NCBI RefSeq assembly: GCF_030733745.1
Contig: NZ_JASHIK010000011.1
Location: 112,883-176,882, forward strand
From: Stappia sp. MMSF_3263
GTDB lineage: Bacteria > Pseudomonadota > Alphaproteobacteria > Rhizobiales > Stappiaceae
Reading direction: 5' to 3'
DNA: 64,000 bases
Part shown: in pieces, positions 37,450 through 46,575 of the stretch
Layout: every line of letters begins with the position of its first letter
Numbering within the stretch: the stretch's first letter is position 1
The notes under the pieces: generated by a model
Databases searched by the model: none
Seen by the model: only the letters and a program-made list of their open reading frames with translations
Told to the model about the DNA's origin: nothing
Made by a program: the position numbers and the translations under genes

Positions 37450-38820
37450 TCAGCCGAAGACGTCGTCGACTGCGGCGCGGGTCTCGGCGACGATCCGGTC
37501 TGCTTCGGCCGGGGTCAGGCAGAGCGGCGGGGCGAAGCCGAGAATGTCGCCCTGCGGCATGGCGCGACCGATAACCCCGCGCTTGAGCAGGGCGCTGGCC
37601 AGCGCCGGACCGACCTTGGCGGAGGGGTCGAAATAGGTGCGGCTCGCCTTGTCGTCGACGAACTCGATGGCGCAGAGCATGCCTTCACCGCGGATCTCGC
37701 CGACCTTCGGGTGGTCCGCAAGGGCGGTGTGCATCGCCGCATTCAGGTTGGCGCCGGTCTCGCGGGCATTGGCGACGAGGCCGAGATCGTCGATCAGCTT
37801 GAGGTTGGCAACGCCGGCGGCGGCTCCGATCGGATGGGCGGAATAGGTCCAGCCGTGGCCGATGGCGCCGTTCTCGTCGGTGCCGCGCTCCAGCACCTCC
37901 CACACCTTCTTCGAGATGATCGAACCCGACAGCGGTGCATAGGCCGAGGTGAGGCCCTTGGCGATGGTGATGATGTCGGCTTCCATGCCGTAGTGGTCGG
38001 AGCCGAACATGGTGCCGAGGCGCCCGAAACCGGTGACCACCTCGTCGGCGATCAGCAGGATGTCGTGGCGCTTCAGAACCTTCTGGATCCGCTCCCAATA
38101 GCCGGCAGGCGGGGGCACGATGCCGCCGGTGCCCAGGATCGGCTCGCCGATGAAGGCGGCGATGGTGTCGGCGCCCTCGCGGGCGATCAGCGCCTCGAGT
38201 TCCGTCACGCAATGCTCGACGAAGTCAGCCTCGCTCATGTCGAGATCGGAGCGGCGGAAATAGCAGGGCGCCTCGGTGTGCAGCACCTGGGAGAGCGGCA
38301 GGTCGAACTTCTTGTGGAACAGTTCCAGCCCGGTCAGAGAGCCGGTCACCAGCCCTGAGCCGTGATAGCCGCGCCAGCGCGAGATGATCTTCTTCTTTTG
38401 CGGCCGGCCGAGAATGTTGTTGTAGTACCAGACGAGCTTGACGTTGGTCTCGTTGGCGTCCGACCCGCCAAGGCCGAAATAGACCTTCGACATGTTGGAA
38501 GGCGCGCGCTCCAGGATCATGTGGGCGAGCGTGATGGAGGCCTCCGTGCCGTGGCCGACATAGGCGTGATAATAGGCCAGTTCGTGCGCTTGGGCGGCGA
38601 TCGCCTCGGCGATCTCCTTGCGGCCGTAGCCGACATTGACGCAGTAGAGCCCGGCGAAGGCGTCGAGCAGGCGGTTGCCGTCGCGGTCCTGGATGAAGAC
38701 GCCGTCGCCGCCGGTGACGATGCGGGTCGGGCTTTCGCCGCGCGCATGCTGGGCAAGGTGGGTGGAGGGATGGAAGAAGCTTTCCCGGTCCCATTGTCCG
38801 AGCTGGTCATTGGTCAGCAT
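37450..38820 (-). CDS. doeD: Class III aminotransferase, probable diaminobutyrate transaminase
   Basis: A 456-residue PLP aminotransferase. The PLP lysine is in IITIAKGLTSAYAPLSG and the aspartate in LLIADEVVTGFGRLGT. Alone it would be called a putrescine, beta-alanine or GABA-type transaminase. Its neighbours (aspartate-semialdehyde-type dehydrogenase, Lrp regulator, ectoine hydrolase, N-acetyl-diaminobutyrate deacetylase) match the ectoine degradation cluster, where DoeD turns L-2,4-diaminobutyrate into aspartate semialdehyde. ATG 38820 follows AAGGAG at ideal spacing. It lies 63 bases downstream of doeC on the same strand. Confidence 0.82.
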   Translation of the reverse strand: MLTNDQLGQWDRESFFHPSTHLAQHARGESPTRIVTGGDGVFIQDRDGNRLLDAFAGLYCVNVGYGRKEIAEAIAAQAHELAYYHAYVGHGTEASITLAHMILERAPSNMSKVYFGLGGSDANETNVKLVWYYNNILGRPQKKKIISRWRGYHGSGLVTGSLTGLELFHKKFDLPLSQVLHTEAPCYFRRSDLDMSEADFVEHCVTELEALIAREGADTIAAFIGEPILGTGGIVPPPAGYWERIQKVLKRHDILLIADEVVTGFGRLGTMFGSDHYGMEADIITIAKGLTSAYAPLSGSIISKKVWEVLERGTDENGAIGHGWTYSAHPIGAAAGVANLKLIDDLGLVANARETGANLNAAMHTALADHPKVGEIRGEGMLCAIEFVDDKASRTYFDPSAKVGPALASALLKRGVIGRAMPQGDILGFAPPLCLTPAEADRIVAETRAAVDDVFG

Positions 38821-38883
38821 TGACGGTCTCCTTGTGGTTGTTTCGGGCGGTTCGCCAGTGTCGTTCTTGTGCAAGAGGGGCGG

Positions 38884-40371
38884 TCAGCCCCAGTCGCGGC
38901 AGACATATTTGAGGTCCATGAAGGCGCGCATGCCGTCGGCGGCGCCCTCGCGGCCGATGCCGGACTGCTTCATGCCACCGAAGGGGATCGGGGCGCCGGT
39001 GACCTTGGTGCGGTTGACGGCGATCATGCCATAGCGCAGCGCCCGCGACAGACGGTAGATCCGGCGAGGGTCTTCGCTGTGCAGGTAGGCGACGAGCCCG
39101 TACTCGCTGTCATTTGCCAGTGTCACCGCCTCCTCCTCGCTGTCGAAGGGACGGATCGCGGCGACCGGCCCGAAGGTCTCCTCGCGCATGATCAACGCAT
39201 CGGCGGGGACATCGGCAAGGACGGTCGGGCGATAGAACAGGGACCCGGCCGGATGGCGTTCCCCGCCGGTCATGAGCCTGGCACCGCGCTGGAGCGCATC
39301 GGCGACGTGTTCCTCCTGCTTGGCGACCGCCTTCTCGTTCATCAAGGGGCCGATGTCGGCATCGTCCATTCCGGGCGCGACGGTGAGCGCGGCGGTGGCT
39401 TCCGCGAAGCGCTTGCAGAATGCCTTGTAGAGCGGGCGGGCGACAAGGAAGCGGTTGGCGCCGAGGCAGTCCTGGCCGGAGGTGGCGAACTTGGCCTTGA
39501 CGGCCTCGGCAACGGCACGGTCGAGATCCGCGTCGGCGAAGACGATGAAGGGGGCGTGACCGCCCAGTTCCAGCACCAGGCGTTTCACCGTGGCCGAGGC
39601 TTGCCGATAGATCAGCCGGCCGATCTCGGTCGAGCCGGTGAAGGAGACGGCACGCACGCGCGGATCTTCCATCCAGGCGCCGACGATGGTCGCGGCATCG
39701 CCGGTCACCACATTGAAGACACCGGCGGGAAAGCCGGCGCGTTCGGCAAGTTCGGCCAGCGCCAGTGCCGAGTACGGCGTCTCGTGCGAGGGGTGGACAA
39801 GGACCGTGCAGCCGGCGGCAAGGGCCGCGGCCGCCTTGCGGGTGATCATGGCGCAGGGGAAGTTCCACGGCGTCACGAGGGCGGCGACGCCGACCGGCTC
39901 CAGCCAGGTCTCGACCTCGGCATCGGCGAGATGCGAGGTGACGCCCTCGACATTCGGCCGGCGCGCCTCCTCGGCGTAAAACTCTATGAAGGCGGCGGCA
40001 TAGTCGATCTCGCCGCGCGCCTCGGAAAGGGGCTTGCCCTGCTCCCGCGTCATCAGGCGGGCGAGATCCTCGCGGTGTTCCAGGACGAGGTCGTACCAGC
40101 GGCGCAATACTTTCGCGCGCTCCTGCGGCAGCAGCGCCGACCAGCCGGCAAAGGCCCGGTCGGCCGGATCGACGGCGGCCCGGGCCTCGCTCGCCGACAG
40201 GCTGGCCACGTCGCCGAGCCGGTTGCCGTTGGCGGGATCGCGGACGGTGAAGCTCCGCCCGTCGCCCGCGGCGCACCAGCGCCCGTCGATATAGGAGAAC
40301 TGCCTGAACAGGCGTGCGTCGCCAAGAACGGGTTGCGTGCGTTCGCCGGTGCCGGCCGCGGTCGTCATCAT
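38884..40371 (-). CDS. doeC: NAD(P)-dependent aldehyde dehydrogenase, probable aspartate-semialdehyde dehydrogenase
   Basis: A 495-residue aldehyde dehydrogenase. The catalytic Cys is in ATSGQDCLGANRF, the Glu in VLELGGHAPF and the cofactor-binding region in PWNFPCAMITRKAAAALAAGCTV. By sequence it resembles succinate-semialdehyde dehydrogenase GabD. In the ectoine cluster the equivalent DoeC oxidises aspartate semialdehyde to aspartate. ATG 40371 follows GGAGG at seven bases. It is transcribed together with doeD and lies downstream of the Lrp-type gene. Confidence 0.82.
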   Translation of the reverse strand: MMTTAAGTGERTQPVLGDARLFRQFSYIDGRWCAAGDGRSFTVRDPANGNRLGDVASLSASEARAAVDPADRAFAGWSALLPQERAKVLRRWYDLVLEHREDLARLMTREQGKPLSEARGEIDYAAAFIEFYAEEARRPNVEGVTSHLADAEVETWLEPVGVAALVTPWNFPCAMITRKAAAALAAGCTVLVHPSHETPYSALALAELAERAGFPAGVFNVVTGDAATIVGAWMEDPRVRAVSFTGSTEIGRLIYRQASATVKRLVLELGGHAPFIVFADADLDRAVAEAVKAKFATSGQDCLGANRFLVARPLYKAFCKRFAEATAALTVAPGMDDADIGPLMNEKAVAKQEEHVADALQRGARLMTGGERHPAGSLFYRPTVLADVPADALIMREETFGPVAAIRPFDSEEEAVTLANDSEYGLVAYLHSEDPRRIYRLSRALRYGMIAVNRTKVTGAPIPFGGMKQSGIGREGAADGMRAFMDLKYVCRDWG

Positions 40372-40518
40372 TATCCGTCCTCCTCGTCGCGTCACGTCCA
40401 GGGGCGGGTTCATGACCCGCCTGCAAGGACAGGATGCGTCGAAACAGGGCGAACAAGCGTCTTTAACGGACGGGGGCGCCAGACGATTCGTCTTTTTTTG
40501 CCGCTCTCCGGCGACCGT

Positions 40519-41004
40519 TCAGCCTGCTCCGCCCAGCAGCATGTCGAGGGGAGGGGCATGGCCGGTCTTGACCGGCTTGGTGACGATGTAGGTGTAGTAG
40601 CGGGCGAGCCCCAGGCCCTGGTCGAGCAGCCGGTCGATCAGCCGCTGATAGCTGTCGACGTCGCGCGTGACCACTTGCAGGAGGTAGTCGAAACCCCCGC
40701 CAAGGGCCCAGCACTGAACGATTTCCGGATGGGTCTCGACGGCCCGTTCGAAGGCCTGAAAGGCCGCAGCGCTGTGGTTTTCCAGCTCCAGCGTCACGAA
40801 AACAGTGACATGGGTGGCGGTCTTGCGCAGCGCGATCTCGGCCCTGTAGCCTTCGATCACGCCGGCCTTTTCCAGCCGCTTGAGGCGTTCCCAGCAGGGC
40901 GTCGGACTGAGATTGATGCGCCGCGCCAGGTCCGCCTTGGACAGGCGGCCCTCGCGGGAAAGCACCTTCAGGATGGCAATGTCGCGGTCATCGAGGCGGA
41001 TCAT
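40519..41004 (-). CDS. doeX: Lrp/AsnC family transcriptional regulator (DoeX-like)
   Basis: A 161-residue regulator with an N-terminal helix-turn-helix (SKADLARRINLSPTPCWERLKRLEKAGVI) and the RAM ligand-binding domain (VTVFVTLELENHS onward). Length is typical of Lrp/AsnC. It lies between doeC and divergent doeA; in Halomonas the equivalent DoeX controls ectoine catabolism genes. ATG 41004 begins MIRLDDRDIAILKVL, the standard opening of the family; a longer reading frame upstream is not credible. The 147 bases between it and doeC contain no recognised element. Confidence 0.85.
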   Translation of the reverse strand: MIRLDDRDIAILKVLSREGRLSKADLARRINLSPTPCWERLKRLEKAGVIEGYRAEIALRKTATHVTVFVTLELENHSAAAFQAFERAVETHPEIVQCWALGGGFDYLLQVVTRDVDSYQRLIDRLLDQGLGLARYYTYIVTKPVKTGHAPPLDMLLGGAG

Positions 41005-41164
41005 GGTAGCGTCATAGCGGGCAAGGGGCAGGAGAGTCCATCTACTGTGGCGTCGGCAAGCGCGGCGCTCGCCGCGAGCCGCTTGAAAAATCATGCTGTC
41101 CAAGCGCCGAGTCGGCTGTGTAAAGATCGCCGGAGGCCGCAATGCGACGCATGGAGGAGAAGGA

Positions 41165-42346
41165 ATGCCGGCGACCGAGCTACCGTTTACCGATGCGGAA
41201 TTCTCCAGACGCCTTGAAAAGGTGCGCGCTGCGATGCGCGAGAAGGACATCGACATCCTTTTCGTCGAGGATCCCGCCAACATGGCCTGGCTGACGGGCT
41301 ATGATGGCTGGTCCTTCTACGTTCACCAGGGGGTGCTCGTCTTTCACGATGCCCATCCGATCTGGTGGGGACGGCGCCAGGATGCCAACGGCGCCGTGCG
41401 CACCGTGTGGATGGATGACGACCGGGTTGCCGCCTATCCCGACCATTATGTCCAGTCGACCGTGCGCCACCCGATGCAGACGCTCGCGGCCCTGATCCGC
41501 GAACATGGCCACGGGCGCTCGCGCGTCGGTGTCGAGCTCGAGAACTACTATTTCTCGGCCAAGGCTTTCCTGACGATGCAGGAGGAACTGCCCGAGGCGT
41601 CCTTCGTCGACGCGACGGCGCTGGTCAACTGGCAGCGGGCGGTGAAGTCGGAGGAGGAACTCGTCTTCATGCGCCGGGCGGCGCGCATTTCGGAAAAGAT
41701 CATCGACGGCGTCTTCGACCGGATCCGGCCGGGGATGCGCAAGACCGATCTCGTCGCCGACATCTATGCCGATGCGATCCGAGGCACGGAAGATGCCTGG
41801 GGCGATTATCCCTCGATCGTGCCGCTGCTGCCGAGCGGATCGGACGCGGCCGCGCCCCATCTCACCTGGGACGGACGCCATATCGAGCCCGAGACGGCGA
41901 CCTTCTTCGAGATCGCCGGGTGCTATCGCCGCTACCACGCGCCGTTCTGCCGGACGGTTTATCTCGGCACGCCGCCGAAATACCTGCGCGATGCGGAGAC
42001 GGCCCTGGTCGAGGGACTGGAAGCCGGGCTCGAGGCGGCGCGCGCCGGCAACACGGCCTCGGACATTGCCAGGGCGTTGGGCGCGCCGCTGGAGCGGGCC
42101 GGCATCGACCGTTCGGCGCGGTGCGGCTACCCGATCGGGGTTTCCTATCCGCCGGACTGGGGCGAGCGGACGGTCTCGCTCAGGGTCGAGGACGACACGG
42201 TCCTGGAAGCCGGCATGACCTTTCATTTCATGCCTGGCCTGTGGATGGACAGCTGGGGGCTGGAGATCACCGAGAGCATCGTGATCATGCCCGAGGGGCC
42301 GGCGGAATGCCTGTGCAATCGGCCGCGCGCGCTTTTCGTCAAATAG
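41165..42346 (+). CDS. doeA: Ectoine hydrolase (M24 peptidase fold)
   Basis: A 393-residue protein of the creatinase/aminopeptidase P fold. It hydrolyses the ectoine ring to N-acetyl-2,4-diaminobutyrate. The N-terminal creatinase domain (about 1-160) carries NMAWLTGYDGWSFYVHQGVLV, and the pita-bread domain follows. At the places where metal-dependent relatives have aspartate ligands this protein reads FFEIAGCYRRYHAPFCRT, so it looks like the creatinase-type, metal-independent branch. AGGAGAAGGA precedes ATG 41165. It is divergent from doeX and followed by doeB2. Confidence 0.88.
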   Translation: MPATELPFTDAEFSRRLEKVRAAMREKDIDILFVEDPANMAWLTGYDGWSFYVHQGVLVFHDAHPIWWGRRQDANGAVRTVWMDDDRVAAYPDHYVQSTVRHPMQTLAALIREHGHGRSRVGVELENYYFSAKAFLTMQEELPEASFVDATALVNWQRAVKSEEELVFMRRAARISEKIIDGVFDRIRPGMRKTDLVADIYADAIRGTEDAWGDYPSIVPLLPSGSDAAAPHLTWDGRHIEPETATFFEIAGCYRRYHAPFCRTVYLGTPPKYLRDAETALVEGLEAGLEAARAGNTASDIARALGAPLERAGIDRSARCGYPIGVSYPPDWGERTVSLRVEDDTVLEAGMTFHFMPGLWMDSWGLEITESIVIMPEGPAECLCNRPRALFVK

Positions 42347-42383
42347 AGTATCTCGCGGCGACGGGACGGCAGGGAGCGGCACG

Positions 42384-43547
42384 ATGGCACTCATCGACGA
42401 CACCAAGGAGATCCTGGGCGAGCTGATCGCCTTTCCCACGGTCTCCAGCGACAGCAATCTGGAACTGATCGCCCATGCCGCCGACCGGCTGGGCGCGCTC
42501 GGTGCGGAGACCCGGGTGCTGGTCGACGAGACGGGCTCCAAGGCCAATCTCTTCGCCACGATCGGGCCGGAGCGCGACGGCGGCATCGTGCTGTCGGGCC
42601 ATAGCGATGTGGTGCCGGTGGCCGACCAGGACTGGTCGGCCGATCCCTTCGCCATGCGCGAGGCGGACGGCCGTCTGTATGGGCGCGGCGCGTGCGACAT
42701 GAAGGGCTTCATCGCCGCCGTCCTGGCGGTGGTGCCGCTTTTCGCGTCCCGACAGCTGTCGCGGCCGCTGCATGTGTGCCTGACCTATGACGAGGAGGTC
42801 GGCTGCCTTGGCGCGCGCAAGCTTGTCGGCGACCTTGCCGCCATGGACATCCGACCCTCGCTCGCGATTATCGGCGAGCCGACGGAAATGCGCATCATCG
42901 AGGGGCACAAGGGATGCTGCGAATACACGACCGTCTTTCGCGGGCTGGAGGGACACGGCTCTGTGCCCGATGCCGGCGTCAACGCGGTCGAATACGCGGT
43001 GCGTTATGTCACCCGCCTGATGGAGTTGCGTGAGGTGCTGAAGGCGCGCACGCCCGACGGCAGCCGGTTCGAGCCTCCCTGGACGACGCTGCAGGTGGGG
43101 CGGCTTGCCGGCGGCGTCGCGCATAACGTCATTCCCGGCCTTGCCAGCGTCGACTGGGAGCTGCGACCGGTGAGCGAGGCCGACCGGCACTTCATCTGCG
43201 AGCAGGTCGATGCCTATGTGGCCGGCGAGTTGCTGCCGGCGATGCGCGCGGTGCACGGATCGGCGGAGGTGGTGCGGCATGTCATCGGCGAGGTCGCGGG
43301 GCTTGAGCCCGTCGACGACAACGAGGCCCGGCGGATCGTCGCGGCCCTGACCGGGGCGAATGGCGCCGACGTCGTCTCCTTCGGAACCGAAGCGGGGCTC
43401 TTCCAGCAGTTCGGCATGTCTGCGGTGGTCTGCGGGCCGGGTTCGATTGCCCAGGCGCACAAGCCGGACGAGTTCGTCGAGATCAGCCAGCTCCAGGCCT
43501 GCATTGCCATGCTGACGGGGCTCGCCGGCAAACTCGCCGCCGCCTGA
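42384..43547 (+). CDS. doeB2: M20 family deacetylase, probable N-acetyl-diaminobutyrate deacetylase
   Basis: A 387-residue metallohydrolase similar to acetylornithine deacetylase ArgE. Zinc-site segments are LSGHSDVVPV, GRGACDMKGF, TYDEEVGCLGAR, IIGEPTEM and the C-terminal PGSIAQAHKPDEFVEI. Directly behind doeA, it is expected to remove the acetyl group from N-acetyl-2,4-diaminobutyrate, giving the substrate of DoeD. Some organisms use an unrelated DoeB of the AspA/AstE family for this step; this one is the M20 alternative. A role in arginine synthesis cannot be excluded by sequence alone. Confidence 0.82.
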   Translation: MALIDDTKEILGELIAFPTVSSDSNLELIAHAADRLGALGAETRVLVDETGSKANLFATIGPERDGGIVLSGHSDVVPVADQDWSADPFAMREADGRLYGRGACDMKGFIAAVLAVVPLFASRQLSRPLHVCLTYDEEVGCLGARKLVGDLAAMDIRPSLAIIGEPTEMRIIEGHKGCCEYTTVFRGLEGHGSVPDAGVNAVEYAVRYVTRLMELREVLKARTPDGSRFEPPWTTLQVGRLAGGVAHNVIPGLASVDWELRPVSEADRHFICEQVDAYVAGELLPAMRAVHGSAEVVRHVIGEVAGLEPVDDNEARRIVAALTGANGADVVSFGTEAGLFQQFGMSAVVCGPGSIAQAHKPDEFVEISQLQACIAMLTGLAGKLAAA

Positions 43548-43676
43548 GTTCTGTGGGGGCAGGCCGGACAACTCTCGCCGGATACCACTTCCCGATTGCC
43601 TGCGACGGGCGGCGTAGTAGGATAAGGCCTACTGTGCGTTTGAAGATTTCGACACAGGCCTGCTTCGGAGACATTG

Positions 43677-44231
43677 ATGGCGGAATCCCTGCATCCCTTG
43701 GCTCCTCATTCCATCCCGTTCTTTCTCCCGGATGCCGACGGCGGCGACCAGTTGATGACCACGATGCTCGTCGGGCTGGTGGTCGCGATTGTCGTGCTGG
43801 GCTCGCTCTACATGCGCCTGCACTCGCTGCCCGAGCGGATCGCCCATGGCAACGACCGCATGCAGTTCGAGATCGTCGCGATCCTGGCTCTGCTGGCGCT
43901 GTTCACGCACAACAACCTGTTCTGGGTGGCGGCGCTGCTGCTCGCCTTCGTCCGGCTGCCGGATTTCGTCACGCCGCTGGGTTCAATCTCTGAATCGCTG
44001 AGGACGCTGGCGCGCCGGGAGCCGGCGGCGCGGACCGTTTCGGGGGCGCTGCCCGACGACCCGCCGGATGCCCCGCCGCCAGATGTCCCACCGCCGGATG
44101 CGCCCGCATCGGATTTGCCACGAGCCACAGCGCTCCAGGCAAAGACCGTTGCCGGCGGGGAGCCGGGTGGTGCGGACTCGGATGTCGCAAAGCCGGCCGG
44201 GCCGGACGCACAGACCGACGGGAGGAGCTGA
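43677..44231 (+). CDS. Small membrane protein with proline/alanine-rich tail
   Basis: A 184-residue protein of no family I can name. Two hydrophobic helices are visible, about residues 27-45 (MTTMLVGLVVAIVVLGSLYM) and 65-90 (VAILALLALFTHNNLFWVAAL). The remaining 85 residues are polar and low in complexity, rich in Pro, Asp and Ala (DDPPDAPPPDVPPPDAP). ATG 43677 has CGGAG upstream. The next gene, HlyD-like, starts 3 bases after its stop, so the two are clearly coupled and probably form a membrane unit. Confidence 0.7.
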   Translation: MAESLHPLAPHSIPFFLPDADGGDQLMTTMLVGLVVAIVVLGSLYMRLHSLPERIAHGNDRMQFEIVAILALLALFTHNNLFWVAALLLAFVRLPDFVTPLGSISESLRTLARREPAARTVSGALPDDPPDAPPPDVPPPDAPASDLPRATALQAKTVAGGEPGGADSDVAKPAGPDAQTDGRS

Positions 44232-44234
44232 GCG

Positions 44235-45476
44235 ATGTTCGAACTCATCTTCTGCTCGCTCGTGACGATCCTGCCCGACTATCTCTACCGCCGCTATGTC
44301 CAGGGAAAACGGATCGGCCGGGAGATCACCCTCTATTCGGTCTGGTTCGAGCTGCGCTACGGCATCGTCACCTGCGCCATGCTGACGGTTTCGGTCATCA
44401 CGATGGTCTTCTACTACCATCCGACGGCGACCGGCGCCGTTTCGGTCTACCGCACCGTGCCGATCCTGCCCGACAGGCCCGGCCGGGTCGCCGAGATCTA
44501 TATCGACCTGGGACTGGAGTCGCAGGTCAAGGCCGGCGAGCCGATCTTCCGGCTCGACAGTTCCCAGCAGCAGGCCGAAGTCGAGATCGCCTCGAAACAG
44601 GTCGGCGAGATCGAGGCCGACCTGGCCCTCGCCCAGGCGGAGTTGCGGGTCGCGCAGGGGCAGGTCGACCAGGCCACCGCCGCCTTGACGCAGGCCAGCG
44701 AAGAACTCGCCACTCGTCAGGAACTGATGGCGCGCAACGCCAATGTCGTCTCGCAGCGTGACATCGAGCGGCTTGAAAACACCGTCAGCAGCCGCCAGGG
44801 CGGTCTGGCGGCGGCGATCGCCAATCGCGAGATGGTGGAGACGAAGATCTCGGTCGCCTTGCCGGCGCGGCTTGAAAGCGCAACGGCCCGGCTGAAGGAA
44901 GCGGAAGTCGCACTCACCAAGACCACCGTGCATGCCGGGGTGGACGGGACCATCACCCAGTTCAACCTGCGGGTTGGGGATATCGTCAACCCGGTGCTGC
45001 GTCCCGCCGGCCTCCTGATTCCGGCCGACACGGCGCATGCCCGCATCGCCGCGGGCTTTGGCCAGATCGAGGCGAAGGTGATCAAGGTCGGCATGGTGGC
45101 GGAAATCGCCTGTGCCGCCGTGCCCTTCACGGTCATTCCAATGGTGGTCACCGAGGTGCAGGCGAGCATCGGAGCCGGGCAGGTGTCCGCGAGCGACCGG
45201 GTCCAGGACGTGTCGCAACTGGCACGGCCGGCTTCGATCACCGCGCTGCTGGAGCCGCTTTATCCGGGCGGGCTCGACGAGGTGCCGCCGGGCAGCCAGT
45301 GCATCGCCAATGCCTATACGAGCAACCACGAGCGGCTGGCCACGGACCCCTCGCTTTCAACCGGGCAGTACGTGTTCCTGCATGTGGTCGACACGGTCGG
45401 TGTCGTTCATGCGGCGATCCTGCGTCTGCAGGTCCTGCTGTTCCCGATCCGCACACTGGTGTTGTCCGGCCACTGA
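44235..45476 (+). CDS. HlyD family secretion protein
   Basis: A 413-residue membrane fusion-type protein. An N-terminal cytoplasmic stretch is followed by one membrane helix (about 50-70, IVTCAMLTVSVITMVFYY), then the biotinyl-lipoyl-like half-motif (PGRVAEIYIDLGLESQVKAGEPIFRLD), a long coiled coil (about 115-230) and the barrel (TTVHAGVDGTITQFNLRVGDIV). No exporter ATPase, MFS pump or TolC gene lies nearby, so the transport partner is unknown. It follows the small membrane protein with a 3-base gap. Confidence 0.82.
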   Translation: MFELIFCSLVTILPDYLYRRYVQGKRIGREITLYSVWFELRYGIVTCAMLTVSVITMVFYYHPTATGAVSVYRTVPILPDRPGRVAEIYIDLGLESQVKAGEPIFRLDSSQQQAEVEIASKQVGEIEADLALAQAELRVAQGQVDQATAALTQASEELATRQELMARNANVVSQRDIERLENTVSSRQGGLAAAIANREMVETKISVALPARLESATARLKEAEVALTKTTVHAGVDGTITQFNLRVGDIVNPVLRPAGLLIPADTAHARIAAGFGQIEAKVIKVGMVAEIACAAVPFTVIPMVVTEVQASIGAGQVSASDRVQDVSQLARPASITALLEPLYPGGLDEVPPGSQCIANAYTSNHERLATDPSLSTGQYVFLHVVDTVGVVHAAILRLQVLLFPIRTLVLSGH

Positions 45477-45500
45477 GCGACGGCCGCCAGCCCGGCAGCG

Positions 45501-46250
45501 TCAGGGCAGGTCGGTTGCCGGCTCGTCCGGGGCGACGGAGAGTGTCACCCGGTCGGCGGCGAAGCGGCTGCGGCTTGCCTGGATCGGACGACCTTGCGGG
45601 TCGGCGTTGACCGAGCGGGTCAGCAGAACCACGGCGCCGGGCTGCAGGGCGAGGTCCTCGCGGTCCGCACCGGTCGCGGGCGCGGCCGAGATTTCCGTCG
45701 AGACACGGACATAGTCGGAAACCCCGCAAGCGGCGAGTGCGCGGGTGATCGAGCCTTCGCGGCCATAGGCCTCGACCAACCCCGAAAAGCGTTCGGCATC
45801 GAACCAGTGGACGGCGCGCGACAGCGGCACGCCATCCGCCTCGCCCAATGTCTCGAGCCGCAGCAGCGGTGCGTTCGGGGACAAACGGAGCGTCGCTGCA
45901 AGTTCCTCGTTCGCCGTTTCCCTCAATGAGCCGATCAGCCGGGTGACCGCGGTTGCGACCTGACCGCCGAGGCCGGCGGAAAAGCGGGTGCGTGCGCCGA
46001 TCGGATAGGTGACGCGCCGGCGCGGAACAACTGCGGTGCCGCGACCCTGGACGGTCTCGACGACGCCTTCGCGCGCGAGGGCCGCGATCGCCTGGCGGAC
46101 GGTGTGGCGGTTGACGTCGAAGCGCGCCGCCAGCGCCGCCTCGGTCGGCAGACGCCCGTCGTCGTGGTCGCCATTGCCGATGGCCGCGCGAATGTCGTCG
46201 GCGATCTGGCGCCAGAGCGCGACGCCTGTCCGCCGTTCGATGCCGCTCAT
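45501..46250 (-). CDS. phnF: PhnF, GntR/HutC family regulator of phosphonate genes
   Basis: A 249-residue regulator with an N-terminal GntR helix-turn-helix (LPTEAALAARFDVNRHTVRQAIAALAREGVV, residues about 36-67) and a C-terminal UTRA effector domain (VSDYVRVSTEISAAPA and so on). It is divergent from phnG. ATG 46250 begins SGIERRTGVALWRQIADDI, a standard PhnF start. It probably represses the phn operon through the palindrome at 46431-46450 and its own gene. The 325-base divergent region to phnG holds that operator and no other gene. Confidence 0.88.
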   Translation of the reverse strand: MSGIERRTGVALWRQIADDIRAAIGNGDHDDGRLPTEAALAARFDVNRHTVRQAIAALAREGVVETVQGRGTAVVPRRRVTYPIGARTRFSAGLGGQVATAVTRLIGSLRETANEELAATLRLSPNAPLLRLETLGEADGVPLSRAVHWFDAERFSGLVEAYGREGSITRALAACGVSDYVRVSTEISAAPATGADREDLALQPGAVVLLTRSVNADPQGRPIQASRSRFAADRVTLSVAPDEPATDLP

Positions 46251-46430
46251 CCCGTTTCCTTTCGGTGCCCGCGAACCCCTTCGACGGATCTGCTCCCTTC
46301 TACGCAGCCCCCGGCGCACAGGGCAAGCGCCAGGCACGGATCGTGGTGTCCGCGGGAAACGGAAGCCTCGGTTCTTCGCCGGGGTTTCATCGTGGCGTCA
46401 TGAGAGGCCTGTATCGTTCCAGTGTGTCGG

Positions 46431-46450
46431 TTGTCTATAATACTAGACAA
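46431..46450. promoter_or_regulatory. PhnF operator containing a -10 box
   Basis: TTGTCTA and TAGACAA form a perfect 7-bp inverted repeat around TAATAC. A consensus -10 hexamer TATAAT (46436-46441) lies inside it, so a bound repressor would block the promoter directly. No good -35 box is visible at 16-18 bases upstream. Confidence 0.65.
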
Positions 46451-46575
46451 ATAATGGTCACCGGTATATCACGGCTGCACTGCGCAGCGGGTTGCCCGCC
46501 GGATCACGCCCTTCCGGTGGCGTGGCGGGCGGGGCGGCGGCGACGGCTTTGAACTTCGAAGGCATGGAGCAGGAC

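Noticed and set aside
38869..41217. 782-codon plus-strand frame across doeC and doeX
   Set aside because: Runs antisense through two recognised genes and an intergenic region, and its protein has no recognisable domain.
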